64,000 bases of DNA from Anticarsia gemmatalis. Taxonomy: Eukaryota > Arthropoda > Insecta > Lepidoptera > Erebidae. The stretch lies in the NCBI RefSeq assembly GCF_050436995.1, contig NC_134755.1, forward strand, positions 4,155,001 to 4,219,000. Reading direction: 5' to 3'. The notes beneath the pieces were generated by a model. That model did no database searches, had not been told where the DNA came from, and saw only the letters and a program-made list of their open reading frames with translations. Shown piece by piece: positions 1-11,589 of this stretch (positions within the stretch are counted from its first letter, which is position 1; every line of letters starts with the position of its first letter). Position numbers and translations under genes: made by a program.

Positions 1-268
1 TGCAACTTGATGCCTGAAGCACAAAAACTATTAATTTCCCAAACATATTACATATTCATTATACGCATTGCAACTAACCAGCTCGTGAGCACGAACAATT
101 TTAACCCTTCCCACAATCAGAAACAAAAAAGCACACTGAAAAATGTTCGTAATAAATCTAGCACTGTAAAAAATGTGCAGTGTAGTGTTTGAGAATAATG
201 TGACGTTGCTCCACTGCGCGGTGGCAATCTAAAGTTGAATAATATGACAGAACTAGACTACGTGTAAT

Positions 269-447
269 GTAGCTCGATTCTCTACAACTATGGACTACCG
301 ACAACCAGGTAGCTATCGAAAAATTTTGTATTAAATCAGTTCAGCGCCTCTAGCGGGCGTCGTAGAAACTATATTGGAAAGTAAATTTTAAATGTCAAAC
401 TCTCGATACTCGATGTTTCCAATAGTCGAGAGATAATCGTGCTACAG
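269..447 (+). mobile_element. Family A foldback MITE-like element, copy 1
   Basis: The left end reads GTAGCTCGATTCTCTAC and the right end is its imperfect inverted complement (AGATAATCGTGCTACAG), so the ends can pair. The core CAGCGCCTCTAGCGGGCGT gives the orientation used for all copies. It carries the internal blocks common to the family: the TATCGA-rich arm, AAATTTTGTAT, the core, a GTCGTAGAAAC block, and TTTAAATGTCAAACTCTCGA. Length is about 180 bp with no coding capacity. The exact ends and target duplication cannot be fixed from one copy. Non-autonomous mobility is inferred from copy number and the terminal inverted repeats. Confidence 0.8.
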
Positions 448-465
448 CACAAACGTTTACATCTT

Positions 466-592
466 CTGTAGCGCGATTCCGGCACTCGACTCGGAGTAGT
501 TATCGAGGACTTATACGAAAAACTTGGAAGGAACTAATATATATCAGATAATTTAATATTACAAACTACCTGCACAGGAAATCGCGCTACAT
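466..592. mobile_element. Family A element, copy 2, divergent core
   Basis: It begins 18 bp after copy 1 with CTGTAGCGCGATTCC and ends with GAAATCGCGCTACA, the family's terminal inverted repeats. The central GATCAGCGCC core is missing and replaced by AT-rich sequence around 530-570. It is either an internally deleted and decayed copy or a related subfamily. The orientation cannot be told. Confidence 0.65.
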
Positions 593-599
593 TACATTC

Positions 600-718
600 A
601 CGAACTTTGATACAATACTCACTATGATGAAAATAGTTCTTTCGGAATACTCTAGGGGCGCCGATCGGTTTTTAAAACAAATTTTAAAGAAAGACTATTG
701 TAGAAAATTGCGCCAAAG
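600..718 (-). mobile_element. Family A fragment, copy 3
   Basis: The reversed core CTAGGGGCGCCGATCGG lies at 651-667 and a degenerate end TGTAGAAAATTGCGCCA at 699-715. The other end is not recognisable. With copies 1 and 2 it makes a cluster of three copies in 450 bp. Confidence 0.55.
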
Positions 719-2385
719 CAACAGACTTTCAAAAAATAGATAGACACATATCAAATGGAAGAATTTTAAAATAGCAAAAAATCGGACTGATTCAGTAGTA
801 TTTTTCCAAACAAAAGACTTTACTGAACTGTTAGATGCAAAAAATAACTGTAGAAATGCGTACGGACATTCGTTACTCAATCATGATACGTGACAGACGA
901 ACGTGATGTTTATACCCGTAGTATATCGGGTTCTTTTTCCAAGCATTTATTTCAGATTCACTGGTTTATTTGTTTTTGCATTACTTTTTTCTATCGCTTG
1001 AGATAGATAGATTTATATGGAAAGAGAATATCTGAATGTGTTCTCTCGAAAGACGGAATAAACGGTAGGAAAAAGAGAAGGCTCTAAACAAAAGAAAAAG
1101 TCTTGTAATAATGTATCATAACAATTACAAGTTTAGACTACTATTATGATGTTAATCAAGATTTCATTGGCGAAAATCTTGTGTATTAATTGTATTAGAA
1201 ATCATTGATCCTTCGACATAGTCATGACAAGATTAAGCATTTTTATTACAAAATAATTTTTAAAAGACGCAATGATTTAATTTCTACATCCAAACATTGG
1301 TTATGTGAAAATCAAACGACCAGAGCCAGCATAAGCTGTGCCAAAATATCAGGCCATACAGGATACATATATATATGACACGTCATAATGGATACTACTG
1401 TCTATAGTTCTAGTTAAAAACACCCATGCATAAATCACATCGAATCTCGTAAAACAAAATTACTTTCCACAGCAGTCAAACAAAATCCCCACTGGTTAAT
1501 ACTAAGTGATGTTTACACCGAATCAATCATCGTATCAATCGCTTAGTTGCTTTTCAATCTGCAACCAAACAAGTAATTGATTGATTGACAAATATTTTTA
1601 AAGCTGATTGATTACTTCGGGTGTTGTTGTGTGATTTAGTGTTAGGTATACACCTGTGGAATTTTGCTTTGTTAAAATACGTTAGTCATTTTTATACGGA
1701 AAATTGTTAACATAACAATTTTATTTTTAGGCAATTGAATTGAACTTTTAGGTCAGACTACTGTAGGTATTTATGTTTTTAAATACAACAGATTTTTGTT
1801 ATTTAGCGCTGTTAAATTAGTTTTAGACACATTTTTTAAGTGTCCGGGATGCTATCAAATGTTTAGATAAAACTAAGTTTGAAATGTGGTATTGTAGTAT
1901 ATGATTTTCGAACTTAATATTTCCTAAATAAATTAATATCCAACGTGAAAAATTATCCCTTTAAGTCTCGAAACATTTCAACCTTACCCTAATTATTTAA
2001 AAACTTAACCTAAATCCACTGAAACGCTTTTAAGAGCTCTAAAACTTTCCTAATCTATACCTAGGGTTACCCTCCAAAATAACTTATAGTACTAATTCAT
2101 GTACGGATTTTTGGTCCCTACTACATCACTTTTATAGATACTTTGATAAATAAGTTATTGGGGTAATACAATTCATGGCTAGGATAACTCCGGTAGGTAA
2201 TCCCTAGGAGATATTAGGGCTTAAAATTATGTTTCAGAGTTAAGCTCATATTTTATTTTATTTGAATTTTCGTCAGAATATAGACATTGTAAGTTGAAAT
2301 TCAAAATACTTTCCACCTATGGAATATAAATTGAATTAAGAGTCGCAACTTAAGTTTTTTTTATAAATATGTAGTTCCACTTGAA
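719..2385. other. AT-rich DNA, no gene seen
   Basis: No exon-like open frame and no transposon signature were recognised. There is a short AT run (ATATATATATG) near 1367-1377 and patches rich in AATTAA and TTTAAAT. It is read as intronic or intergenic DNA. Confidence 0.5.
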
Positions 2386-2475
2386 CACGCTAGGGGCGCT
2401 GATCACAAATTGGTAATTTATCTTCATTTCAATAGGTTACTTACTCGATCAATCAATAGTGGTAGGAAATAACCC
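2386..2475 (-). mobile_element. Family A fragment, copy 4
   Basis: The reversed core CGCTAGGGGCGCTGATCA is intact (2388-2405). It is followed by a decayed arm ending in ATAGTGGTAGGAAATA, which resembles the usual ATAGTGGTAGAGAATC end. Confidence 0.6.
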
Positions 2476-2728
2476 TTATGAATTAATTAAATATCAATTC
2501 GTCAAACTATATAGTAAGTCTCTAAATAATTCATTCATATTCAATTACTTATTTAAAAAACAGAATCGAGTTAAAACTAATTGAATTAACCCTTGTTAGG
2601 TTCACCTCTGAGGACTGGATGTTTGTTCTTATTAATACACGAACTGTTTTCAAACATGTACACAAAGTTTACAATATTACCTGAACAGAAAGTTTGTTAG
2701 GGATTGAAATTAGTTCTATTAATTTAAT

Positions 2729-2753
2729 TTTCTTTCTTTTTTTGCAGGTAAGT
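2729..2753 (+). promoter_or_regulatory. Recursive splice site (ratchet point)
   Basis: A run of 16 uninterrupted pyrimidines (2728-2743) leads into GCAG and then directly into GTAAGT, so the junction 2747|2748 is a strong 3' splice site fused to a consensus 5' splice site. This is the signature known from long Drosophila introns, where removal of the first part of the intron regenerates a donor at the junction and the rest is removed in later steps. A branch-point-like CTATTAAT lies about 30 bp upstream. A rough composition estimate makes such a match by chance in 64 kb very unlikely. Function is inferred. Confidence 0.7.
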
Positions 2754-2833
2754 ACGGGATTCCATTTGAAACAACTTTACTTATTGGAGCTGATACTTTA
2801 TGAAGTTTTACAATTATGTCTCTAAAGTATGTG
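2748..2833 (+). other. Possible recursive-splicing exon between two donors
   Basis: The 86 bp after the ratchet junction end at a second good donor, GTG|GTAAGTT (2834-2839). Known recursive splice sites are often followed by such a downstream donor, which lets the segment be defined as an exon before the regenerated donor removes it. Reading frames inside are short (TGA and TAA are present), so inclusion would probably disrupt coding. RNA evidence is needed to decide between an RS-exon and a chance second donor. Confidence 0.4.
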
Positions 2834-2839
2834 GTAAGT

Positions 2840-3397
2840 TTTTTAAATTGGAAAATATTTTTAGTTCGTTGTTAATTATTTTTAATTTATTCAAGTATTC
2901 CGTATATATATGAACTATGTTTGAAAGTGACTGACACTAGATGTATAATCGCGTGGACGAAACAAAACAGTTGTTTTTTATAACAAAATCTAAAAATATT
3001 AATCGAATTTGGCCTTAATACTAGATTTAAAAAAGTAATCTTTCAGTGCCCCTGTCCAGCCAGAATGTAAACTGTTTAATTTTATCAATATCGGTTTAAC
3101 CGTTTGATATAAAAGAAGGATTATTTCTACTATAAAGTTTGCATATCGGTTTTTATTGAATTATTATTTGATTGTATATAGAACTCTTTCAGTTAGACCC
3201 CAACCTGTTGGTCAGTGCAGTACGTTACGATCTATAACAGTTATGGTCGTACGTGACTTCTGAAGGCACTTGGGCTTGGAGTTAGTATCTATTCATTTTA
3301 TTTACTCTTGAAGGAGAAAATAATACTGCGGTTACAGCTACACATTATATTATCTATCGATGAAAAGATGAGGAAATATTGATAATCATTCAGTTGT
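2840..3397. other. AT-rich DNA, nothing recognised
   Basis: No open frame, splice pair or repeat family was recognised here. It lies just downstream of the ratchet site and is probably intron. Confidence 0.4.
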
Positions 3398-3606
3398 ATG
3401 AAAATTTGTATGAAAAATTGACCAGTGCCCCTAGCGTATTTTGCAGGAACTATTTGTTTTAAATAATTTTAAGTTCCTGAGCACTTGGCAGCGTAGTGAA
3501 CCCAAGGCGTAACCCCTCACTTAATCCCTTTGCTAACGTCATAGGTAAAATATTAAGTGTCAAATGACCGCTAATCTATAACCGATTGTAGAAAATCACG
3601 CTACAA
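3398..3606 (+). mobile_element. Family A element, copy 5, interrupted
   Basis: The blocks TTGTATGAAAAATTGACCAG, the core CAGTGCCCCTAGCG and GCAGGAACTATTTG occur in normal order at 3407-3460. The right end, GTGTCAAATGACCGC then ATTGTAGAAAATCACGCTAC, is found at 3557-3603. The intervening stretch is longer than in other copies, so the copy holds an insertion or has diverged. The left terminal repeat is lost. Confidence 0.65.
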
Positions 3607-6600
3607 GGAAACTACTACGGCACTATTTGCTATTATGTTTAAATCCGTGCAATGTTCAACTTAAAACACATGTATTTAAAGAAACAGAAAGAGTTTTCTA
3701 AGAAATAAAGAAATATGCACATATTGCTTAACCGTTAAGATTAAGTGGTTTTATAGTGTATGCAGTGACGCAAACCTGCCAACAAAAGCAGAATGTCTTC
3801 ATAAAACTGTTGGGTGGTCGCCGTTACTTTATGGCATTTCAAACAGCAATAAACATAGTGGAGAAGGATAGATGACTAAATCGCATATTTACGACTTTCG
3901 TATACACTATTGTATAAACATTATTATATAGTTTATAATGGTTTTCAGAAATGTTTAGGTGGCCAGTAATATGCTAATTTTATGAAAAATTTATGGCATT
4001 CTCAGGCTTAATTTCTTTTGACGACGGTGGCGAGTGTCAGTCAAGTGAGCGAACACAAAGTTCTATGGGACACTGCCCGGCTACAATATATGTACGCTAT
4101 CGACTCTCGTCCGATTATTCGGCGTAAAGTTTGTTGTAATATATAATTCCGCGGAATTTCACACGGAAATGAGTATATACATTTCACAATCAAAGATTGA
4201 TTTATTTACGCGAAAACCAACAACGTAGACGTTCGTATTTATACAAGATAGTTTATCCGGAATTCTCATAATAATACTTTATTTATATAGGTTAATGTAT
4301 CGACGTTCACATGGGAATGTTGGATGTGGTATTCAGGTTATGAAATCAGAACAACAAATTATCAAATGAGGTCAAATTAGCCTGGGTATTAGGAAACCCC
4401 ATATATTTTTATATTGATGAAATCTTTAAAGAAACATAAATATCTTCTTTAGACGCTACGATAAATAATGACTGACTTCGACTGAGTTTCGGGCTCATGA
4501 ACACATTTTTTTGGAAAAAAGAGGATATAAACAACATATTACCAAGATGTTGTATAAAAACGTATAACAAGCTACTTAAAATAAAATTAGAAAATAAGGA
4601 TTAGCTTAAAATCCTTTATACTTAGAAAGCTCAATTCCAAGAATAATATTAAACAATCTTAAAATAAATACCAAAAGCAAATCTAAATACCATTAAATAA
4701 TAATTAATAACATCTTATTCGACTCAGTAATTGCCTTATCTAGCAATTAATAAATCTCAAATATTCCTCACCTATCCTAATTAAATATTTACGTTATATT
4801 AATAAAACGTTTGAACTGGTTCAAACTCAATCATCTCGGAGTTCATCACTTGCTTATTTAATCAGCGAATAGAATATTAACCAACCACGGCTACTGTACA
4901 AGTTTGCCTCAAAGGCATTTTGATCTCGTAAACGGTTAAACTAAAATCTGTTTCAATTTGTAACTTTTATGCCTGCGAGTGAAGTTAAACAGCTATCATG
5001 TTTACATTAAAATAAAAAGTTACTGACTGAATATTACAATTAAAAGTTTAATTTAATATACAGTGCTTGTATAACTGTTTGCTCCGGTTAAAGCGATCTA
5101 AATGGTTTATGTACGCAAATATCTAGGTTGTTACTGTTCGCCAGTAATCCCTGAACTTTGGCTCGACAAGTTATCACAATTCTAGATGACAGTCATTGTA
5201 GTCAGAGACATTGCTTAACATCGGTATTTCACGAAAGTATTTTAGCTAAGTGCGCCTAGAAATTGGTGCAAATGCTACTTGCAATGCTTTGTATGTATCA
5301 AAGTCTGTATGGCTCGGAAATTATTCTAAATCATTTAGAAAATTGGTCACTGTAAAACTTGTTCATAATAATATGAACACTAAACAATGTCATATTGTAA
5401 CTCGTACAAATACGAACAAAAATGACAAAAAATGATAAATTCATTACAAAGTAAAAGTTTACCACAACCTCCTACATTAGGTGGGTCGTAAATTCCGCTG
5501 TCATCCGTTTAAAAAAGTAGTCCAAGTTTAAATTGAAACACTCCTCTTTGTGTGAAACGGCACATTTTCTGCAGGCATTACCGACCACGAAAGGTAAAAA
5601 ACGAAAAACAACCACTTGATACTGTTTTCAGAAAAAGAGGATCATAATGTGAGATTATGCAAATTCAAAAACCTTATTTTCCCCTGCCGATTTTTTTTAT
5701 ACCGGTTTAAATAAGGCCTTGGTTGTTTATCCGATTCCATGAAAGGACGTTACGGATTCGAAGGCTTGACCTTTGTGAAGGTGCGGTAGATTATTATTTG
5801 TAATTGAACCTTTCCTCATTAGGATTACTGAAGTCTATTGATTGGCTATTCGTTATGAGTCGCTGTGGCTTTACGGAAGTAAGGTTTTTGAACAGATATA
5901 GAGAATTAATCCGATAAGATTTGCGGCATATTTCCTTACAAATTGTCGTCGTAAACTTGGTGTTACGAGGCTCGTAAAAGTTGCTGATAAGGCTCTATGC
6001 TGACGAGTCAAACAAACAAAACTTTTTTATTATTCATATTATTATCCCGAATTGATTTCTCTTGCATACTTCTGTTCTAGTAGGACAATACCTTAATTTC
6101 TTTTCGACGTTTAAAGTAATGTATCACTTGATCGGTAATGATGGATAATAATATACTTTTTGTATATTACATTCATCATGAAACTATAGCTTTGACATTC
6201 TTTCTATATGCTTATTGCTTAGTAGTGAATACTACTAGACTTAAAACTTATGATATGCCCCCTGCTGTGCCAGTATAATATAAAACTTGGCCCCTCTACA
6301 TACGAACATATTCTATATCATGGCAACGAAAAATATATCCTTCAACTTTTTCCTCGGACTTTACTTTAAATTAAGTCATATAATGTGACGATACCGTTAC
6401 CTCAAGCCACCTTTACGGTTTATCGTTAATGCATTAATAGGTTTATGGGCTCGCACAAATCCCACGAGTAATTACCATCTTCAGTAATATTGAATCCTTT
6501 AAAACATTTAATAATTACCTTCAGCTGAGGTAAAAATCAATATTGGAAACTCAATGATTGGAGCTACGCAAAAGCAAAGGTGTTGAAGTAAGATAATCGT

Positions 6601-6827
6601 TGATTGGAAAAAGTCGGGACTATTTGAAGCCAAGTTTCTTCAATTAATCCAGTTACAAATTAACGGCTTATCTAAAATTTCGTACAATTATTGAAAATTC
6701 GTGAGGTGCTAAAAATATATTGTTAAAGTTATTAACATATTTTCTTTCGATTCGAAGTCGCTCGTTACTGGAATGTATACATATTTTAGTATTTTGTCAT
6801 CGTCTTACGACATAAACAATAGTAAAC
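3607..6827. other. Long AT-rich stretch without gene
   Basis: No coding exon, RNA gene or known repeat could be supported. The region is very AT-rich (for example 4540-4800). The G+C-richer patch at 4020-4090 has no open frame worth reporting. Confidence 0.45.
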
Positions 6828-7010
6828 TCATTGACCGTAGTCGCCACGTGTTCGAATCCCACCTGGAACAAATATTTGTGTGATTAGCATACTATAATTA
6901 AATTTAGAAATATAATTAGTATGTTTATCAGTAATCTAGTTACGATAGAACCATGATTAGTTTTGAATCAGATGACCAATGACGGTGAGTTGTCCAATGA
7001 CGATTTATTT
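6828..7010 (+). repeat. tRNA-derived SINE remnant
   Basis: A pol III B-box-like GTGTTCGAATCCCA lies at 6848-6861 and is followed by ACAAATATTTGTGTGATTAGC, a block I associate with a common lepidopteran SINE body. The phrase GGTGAGTTGTCCAATGACG near the end (6983-7001) supports the same family. The A box is degraded and no tRNA fold can be drawn, so this is a retroposon fossil and not a tRNA gene. Confidence 0.65.
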
Positions 7011-8046
7011 TAAACAAAATCCCATGGGAAACACTAATAAAAGTATTTTTTGGGGTCATAATTGCCTATAAGTTCTGTTTTTACTTCTTTTCGTTTTATT
7101 TTCATCGTTGTATTTTATGGTAGTTACAAAAACTGGAATAAACTTGGCTGACCGCAACAATTTAAGCGTAACCTTGTATTACTGTCCAAAAACCTCATTT
7201 CGCAAAATAGCCATTTAGTGCCAAACTCTTTATATTTTATAGACTTCTGTATTATTTATGAACCATATTATTATGTTTTCTTCATTTACGAGACGGTACT
7301 TAATATAAAAATATGTGGTTGTAACATTGAAACCTAAATTCTTGAAACAATTTTGCTACGTAAATATGGTCCGGTCGTTTATATAACTCTGCCGTTCATC
7401 GATACGCTTTTGCATACAAAAGAGCGATCCTGAAATTGAGATAGCGTCAATGGAGTAGTTATAACTGAAGTTTTCCTACCATAGAAAGCTCTTTTTAGTA
7501 CTGGCATTGACTCCAGAGCTGGGCTTCTAGTAAATGAAGAAGACAAAACTACTATTTTTTACTGTTATAAATTCTGCGAGCGGTAAAAATATCAAGCAAA
7601 GTACCCACTTTCTTACAGTTTTCATAGAATCCGTGAATCTCAAGATATTTCCTTATTCATTATTAGTTTTTCTCAGCTAAATGGAGGCTCAATTTATCTC
7701 GTAAATTACTCTCAGTGAATGAGTTTCGCTGAAGTAAAAATAAGTTTTCTGAGATTTCTTTGTTTTCGCTCGGAGTGTAAAATGTAAGTTGACTCAGGCC
7801 AGGGTTATTGTGATGTAAATAATTCAGATTTTTATGTACTTCCCTATCTGTTTGTAGAAAAACAATGTTTACCCTTTCTGGATACTGTTAATTAACTGGC
7901 CCAGCTTACTCTTTTGTTTCGAGGAAATATTGAATTCCGAAAAAGTCGTTCATTTATTTTATTCGATTTTTTGTATGAAATGGGGTTTCTATTTGTCATT
8001 ATGAATGATTTCTGATACCAGTAGCTTTATATGACGAAAATAATGT
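7011..8046. other. No gene or repeat recognised
   Basis: AT-rich sequence without exon-like frames. It ends at the hairpin at 8047. Confidence 0.4.
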
Positions 8047-8093
8047 AAATTACGCATACTCTTTTTAATGTATGAAAAGAGTATGTGTAATTT
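8047..8093. repeat. 19-bp hairpin
   Basis: Arms 8047-8065 and 8075-8093 are inverted complements with a single G/T difference, which would pair as a wobble in RNA. The loop is 9 nt. The stem is too short for a typical miRNA precursor. It may be a remnant of a small foldback element. Confidence 0.6.
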
Positions 8094-8395
8094 CTCTCTG
8101 TCTTCCTGGAATTAGCCAAATGCCTTTAAATTTCATTGCAACAGCTCAGCCCGTTTGTTTTTGGATTTCTCTCCAGGTCTTGTTCTAAAGCGGAAAGCAT
8201 CCAGTACCTGATTTCCAACATTACAATCGCAACCATTTTCCTACACAGTTTATCGAACTAAACAAACAAGACACGTAAATAATTACACAAAGCAAGCCCA
8301 ACAATAAACGGGTATTAACATAATATTCAAATAATTCAATTCCATGACCACAACGATTGCAATCCGAATAACGTCGCAATCTCTATATCTATTAG

Positions 8396-8440
8396 AGGAC
8401 GGAGTGATGGGGAGCGGCGCCGTCGCGTCGTAGGCCTTCA
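8396..8440. promoter_or_regulatory. Isolated CpG-rich patch
   Basis: About 40 bp containing GAGCGGCGCCGTCGCGTCG stand out sharply from the AT-rich surroundings. There is no supported frame or TATA/Inr arrangement. It could be a promoter or enhancer core, or a G+C-rich repeat scrap. Confidence 0.25.
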
Positions 8441-9782
8441 ATGGAAATCTTCACTTAGAAAAATATTCTTTACTTCGTGTAGAAGAAGAAAATATTATTA
8501 CAGATATTATTTGTATTGAATTATTTAACAAAAATAATAGAAATGTAAATAATTTTGTGTCGATTTCAGATTTCTAAATTGCTAAGTTCAAACTCATGCT
8601 GTATGAAATGATGTATGGATAAAGGTGATAAACGAAACAAAAATAGTTTTTAGGAATCGTAGCAAGTGACGTTCTTTGGTCGGTTGCTACCCCTGTAAGA
8701 AAAAGGTGTATTTTTGCGAATGAAGCTCTCGATTGAATTTCCCTTTAGGTTCCGATAAAACTTATCGGCGGTAATGCAAAGGCAAGCTTTGTTTGTCTGG
8801 GCGACAACACTACAGAGTATTGACGCACAATTCTACAAGTAGTTCAACGACACTGTTACTGCAGACCAGTGACACAGTGGTATCACGAGGCTGAAGTTAA
8901 AACAACACAGTTTTTCTAATAGTTACAGTATCGTGTAAAAAAAATGTTTTTGATCCGGATATAAATTAACAAATACAAAAGCAAAAATTAATCCACAGTC
9001 CGGGTGCTATTAAACGAAAATCGTAGTAATTATTCTGGTACATTTATTTTCCAGTAATGTTACCAATCAAATTATTACTTTGGCAGTTCCGAAATCTGGA
9101 TAGTTTAAATTTTCAATTAACAACTTTGTTGGTCTTTTGAAAATATTAATTCGTTATCGAAATTTTAATGAAACCAAAGCACCAGTTTCTGCTTCGAGTT
9201 TTTATAGGAAATTAATTAAAGTAACTAGTACTTATCGAGGTTGTAATTGCGTTATAAAAAATATTTTTACAGAAATGAATATTTTGGGAAGAAGTCTTTA
9301 ATGTGTACCTATTGTATATAATAGAATATGATACGTTTTATTACATTTGCAAATAGATCACTGTAAGAGATTCTGTAGGCCCAGCAATTATATTTTTGAT
9401 TGCTATTAATTTTGGGTTTGAACTTTGACATTTCCGTGGGTGTTTCTATTATTGATAATTCTATACTACTCTTTTGATCCTGATATTTTAATGAAGTGGG
9501 TGTTATTTGATAATACACGTGGGAAAGGCAGAGGACGTGAATTAAGGTACTGCCCACTCCCTACAATAAAACATGCGTGGGTTTGTGAAAATAGAAAATC
9601 ACGAGTTTATTGAAATGTAGACTAAATCTTAGGACCCTGTGAGTATTAATAAATATCATTGGGCAGCTCACACACGGTCATTAGATTCCAAAGAGCTTAT
9701 ACTAAGGTAACCAGACCACTTATAAACATACTTATATATGTACTTCTTAAGACACGCTAATATTTATCTTCTTTCTTCTTAA
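8441..9782. other. No gene or repeat recognised
   Basis: Short frames at 9309-9613 occur on both strands and have no protein-like composition or splice context. Nothing else was seen. Confidence 0.4.
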
Positions 9783-9937
9783 AATACTACTTGCGTCGCG
9801 GGTTGTTGACTTTGCATACAAACAACGGAGACAAAGTACAACTAGACACAAAACAACAATTTGTGCATCGCACTAATATTTGCTCGAACCCATGATGACA
9901 ACTATAACCGCTGCGCCACGGAGACAAGGTAAAATAA
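9783..9937 (-). repeat. tRNA-derived SINE
   Basis: Read on the minus strand, an A-box-like TGGCGCAGCGG (9908-9918) is followed by a B-box-like GGGTTCGAG (9883-9892). The body contains AAATATTAGTGCGATGCAC, TTGTACTTTGTCTCCG and CAACAACCCGCGACGCA, blocks I recognise as a recurrent lepidopteran SINE. It may be the same family as the 6828 copy in the opposite orientation. No poly-A tail is obvious. Confidence 0.7.
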
Positions 9938-10277
9938 AATTCAGGCTATATTTAGGCACGTTTTCGTGTTTACTGTAATAGCAACATATTCAGAAGCAAA
10001 AGCATGTGATCCTTCTTCCGTATGTATTTCTCTCTGACTTAGATTCATTACTATGTTATTTATACGTACATATGTACACGTAAAAGGGGTGAACATTTTC
10101 ATACACTCGTAGCACTCATTATGTATTTATAATATTCTACGTAAGCGTTTTCATGGGTTACGAACTTTATAATAAGTTGGTTTGATTTTAATTCTGCTAC
10201 GTCTCATTGCTGATCACATTTTTTTTGAAAGAGCATGACTTACCCTTGTTCGGACTCGCCAAATTTCTAGTAAAATA
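9938..10277. other. No feature recognised
   Basis: AT-rich spacer between the SINE and the mariner fragment. Confidence 0.4.
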
Positions 10278-10472
10278 TTTGGTCGGGGAAAAAGTCTTTT
10301 CGTATTGTACCTAGTATGTATGAACTTGTAATAAAATCTTTTTTCTTCAAAAAAAAAAATCTCGATATTTGGGTACCTCACGAGCGCACTGAAAGACTGA
10401 CCTAATGAACCGTGTACTCATTTGTGATTCTTGAAGCCAAAGAATGCGAAAAGACTTTTTTCCCGGCCTATA
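10278..10472 (+). mobile_element. Mariner-derived miniature element with transposase scrap
   Basis: Near-perfect terminal inverted repeats of about 28 bp are present: GGTCGGGGAAAAAGTCTTTT at 10281-10300 and its partner AAAAGACTTTTTTCCCGGCC at 10449-10468, with TA-rich flanks as expected for TA target use. Inside, at about 10372-10434, the plus strand decodes with one frameshift to VPHE..TER then LMNRVLICDS. This matches the transposase segment before the first catalytic Asp in mariner proteins (VPHEL.ER.LMNR motif). At about 195 bp it is an internally deleted, non-autonomous copy. The frame of 10347-10574 on the other strand is only its shadow. Confidence 0.8.
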
Positions 10473-10991
10473 ATATTTACCAATAATACTAAGAGATTCT
10501 AAGTGATGTAACATAGAGTAATTAGGGTACCTAATAAGGGTTAGCCCTTTTCTTAACGTCTGCAAGCTGACCACAAGTCAACGCTTAGATTAAAAAGGTA
10601 AAAGTTAAGTCATTTTAACAAACAAACATCGCATGTAATCAACTATTTATTTTAATGCCCTATAGCAATATTACGCTTATTCCTTCCATTTCAAACTAAA
10701 CAATAGACAAAACAACGTGAAATATTATCCGGAAATATTTCAAGGCTTTTATCGAACTAATGATCGAAACATTTTAACAAAACGAATGTCTGATACAAGT
10801 TTAATTATAGCTTTTATTTAAACTTTCCATTATCTTCATACCGGAAGTTATTTCATGCGTATTACTTACTTTATAATGAGAAAACTTTGATAGTTCACGT
10901 GTCTGCAGTCTATTCAGAACTTAAAACTTATTTCATTATGAAATAAGTCGCAATTAATAAACAATCATAATACTATTTTAATGATCAAGTT
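10473..10991. other. No gene recognised
   Basis: AT-rich DNA between the mariner fragment and the family A pair. The inverted pair around ACTTATTTCATTATGAAATAAGT (10926-10948) is a short near-perfect palindrome. Confidence 0.4.
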
Positions 10992-11179
10992 CAGTGCCTC
11001 GATTCTCTACTACTATCGACTACCGACAACCGAACTGTCATCGAGAAATTTTGTATGAAAATCTGATCAGCGCCTCTGACGGATGTCGTAGGAAACATTT
11101 TGGCAGTACATTCTAAATGTCAAATGTCGATAGCTAGCCGGTTGTCGGTAGTCGATAGTGGTAGAGAATCGAGTTACAG
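10992..11179 (+). mobile_element. Family A element, copy 6, full length, young subfamily
   Basis: A full 188-bp foldback copy. The left arm CTCGATTCTCTAC...CTATCGACTACCGACAACCG pairs with the right arm CGGTTGTCGGTAGTCGATAG...GTAGAGAATCGAG. The core is GATCAGCGCCTCTGACGG, which differs from the CCCCTAGCGG of older copies and is shared with the copies at 24804 and 57345. The three copies match over nearly their whole length, which suggests recent spread. Confidence 0.9.
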
Positions 11180-11189
11180 TGAAGGAAAG

Positions 11190-11259
11190 CTGTACCTGGG
11201 TCTCGATTCTGTACGGTATTCTTGTCGGTAGTCGATAGTGGTAGAGAATCGGGCTACTG
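11190..11259. mobile_element. Family A element, copy 7, internally deleted
   Basis: Only the ends remain: CTGTACCTGGGTCTCGATTC on the left, and TCGGTAGTCGATAGTGGTAG followed by AGAATCGGGCTACTG on the right, joined around 11215. It begins 11 bp after copy 6, so the two form a tandem of a whole and a deleted unit that share the right arm sequence. Confidence 0.75.
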
Positions 11260-11589
11260 GTCTTAACTACGGTTTTATGAAGTGTTTTAACAGTTTGTTT
11301 TGTGTAGTATAAAAAAGTCGTAAAGTAACTCTTCGTTGATAATCACTTAGGTTTTTCAGGAATAATATATTAATGTACATTATTTCTAATAAAGCACTCA
11401 TCACAAATTGCTGTCATGTTGTTTCTATACAAGTTTGTTCATAACAAAACAATTCAATACAATCCAAACTTCTACATTTCTACTGTAAACTTTATTCTAA
11501 GTTTTCAATCATAAATCAAGGACCAAGACGGCATCTTTTCTTGAAGGAAGTTATTACGAAAATTACTCTACTAATGAAAGCATTACAAA

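Noticed and set aside
10244..10290. Minus-strand mini-exon ending at AAGG|GTAAGT
   Set aside because: The acceptor has no pyrimidine tract, and the region abuts the mariner element.
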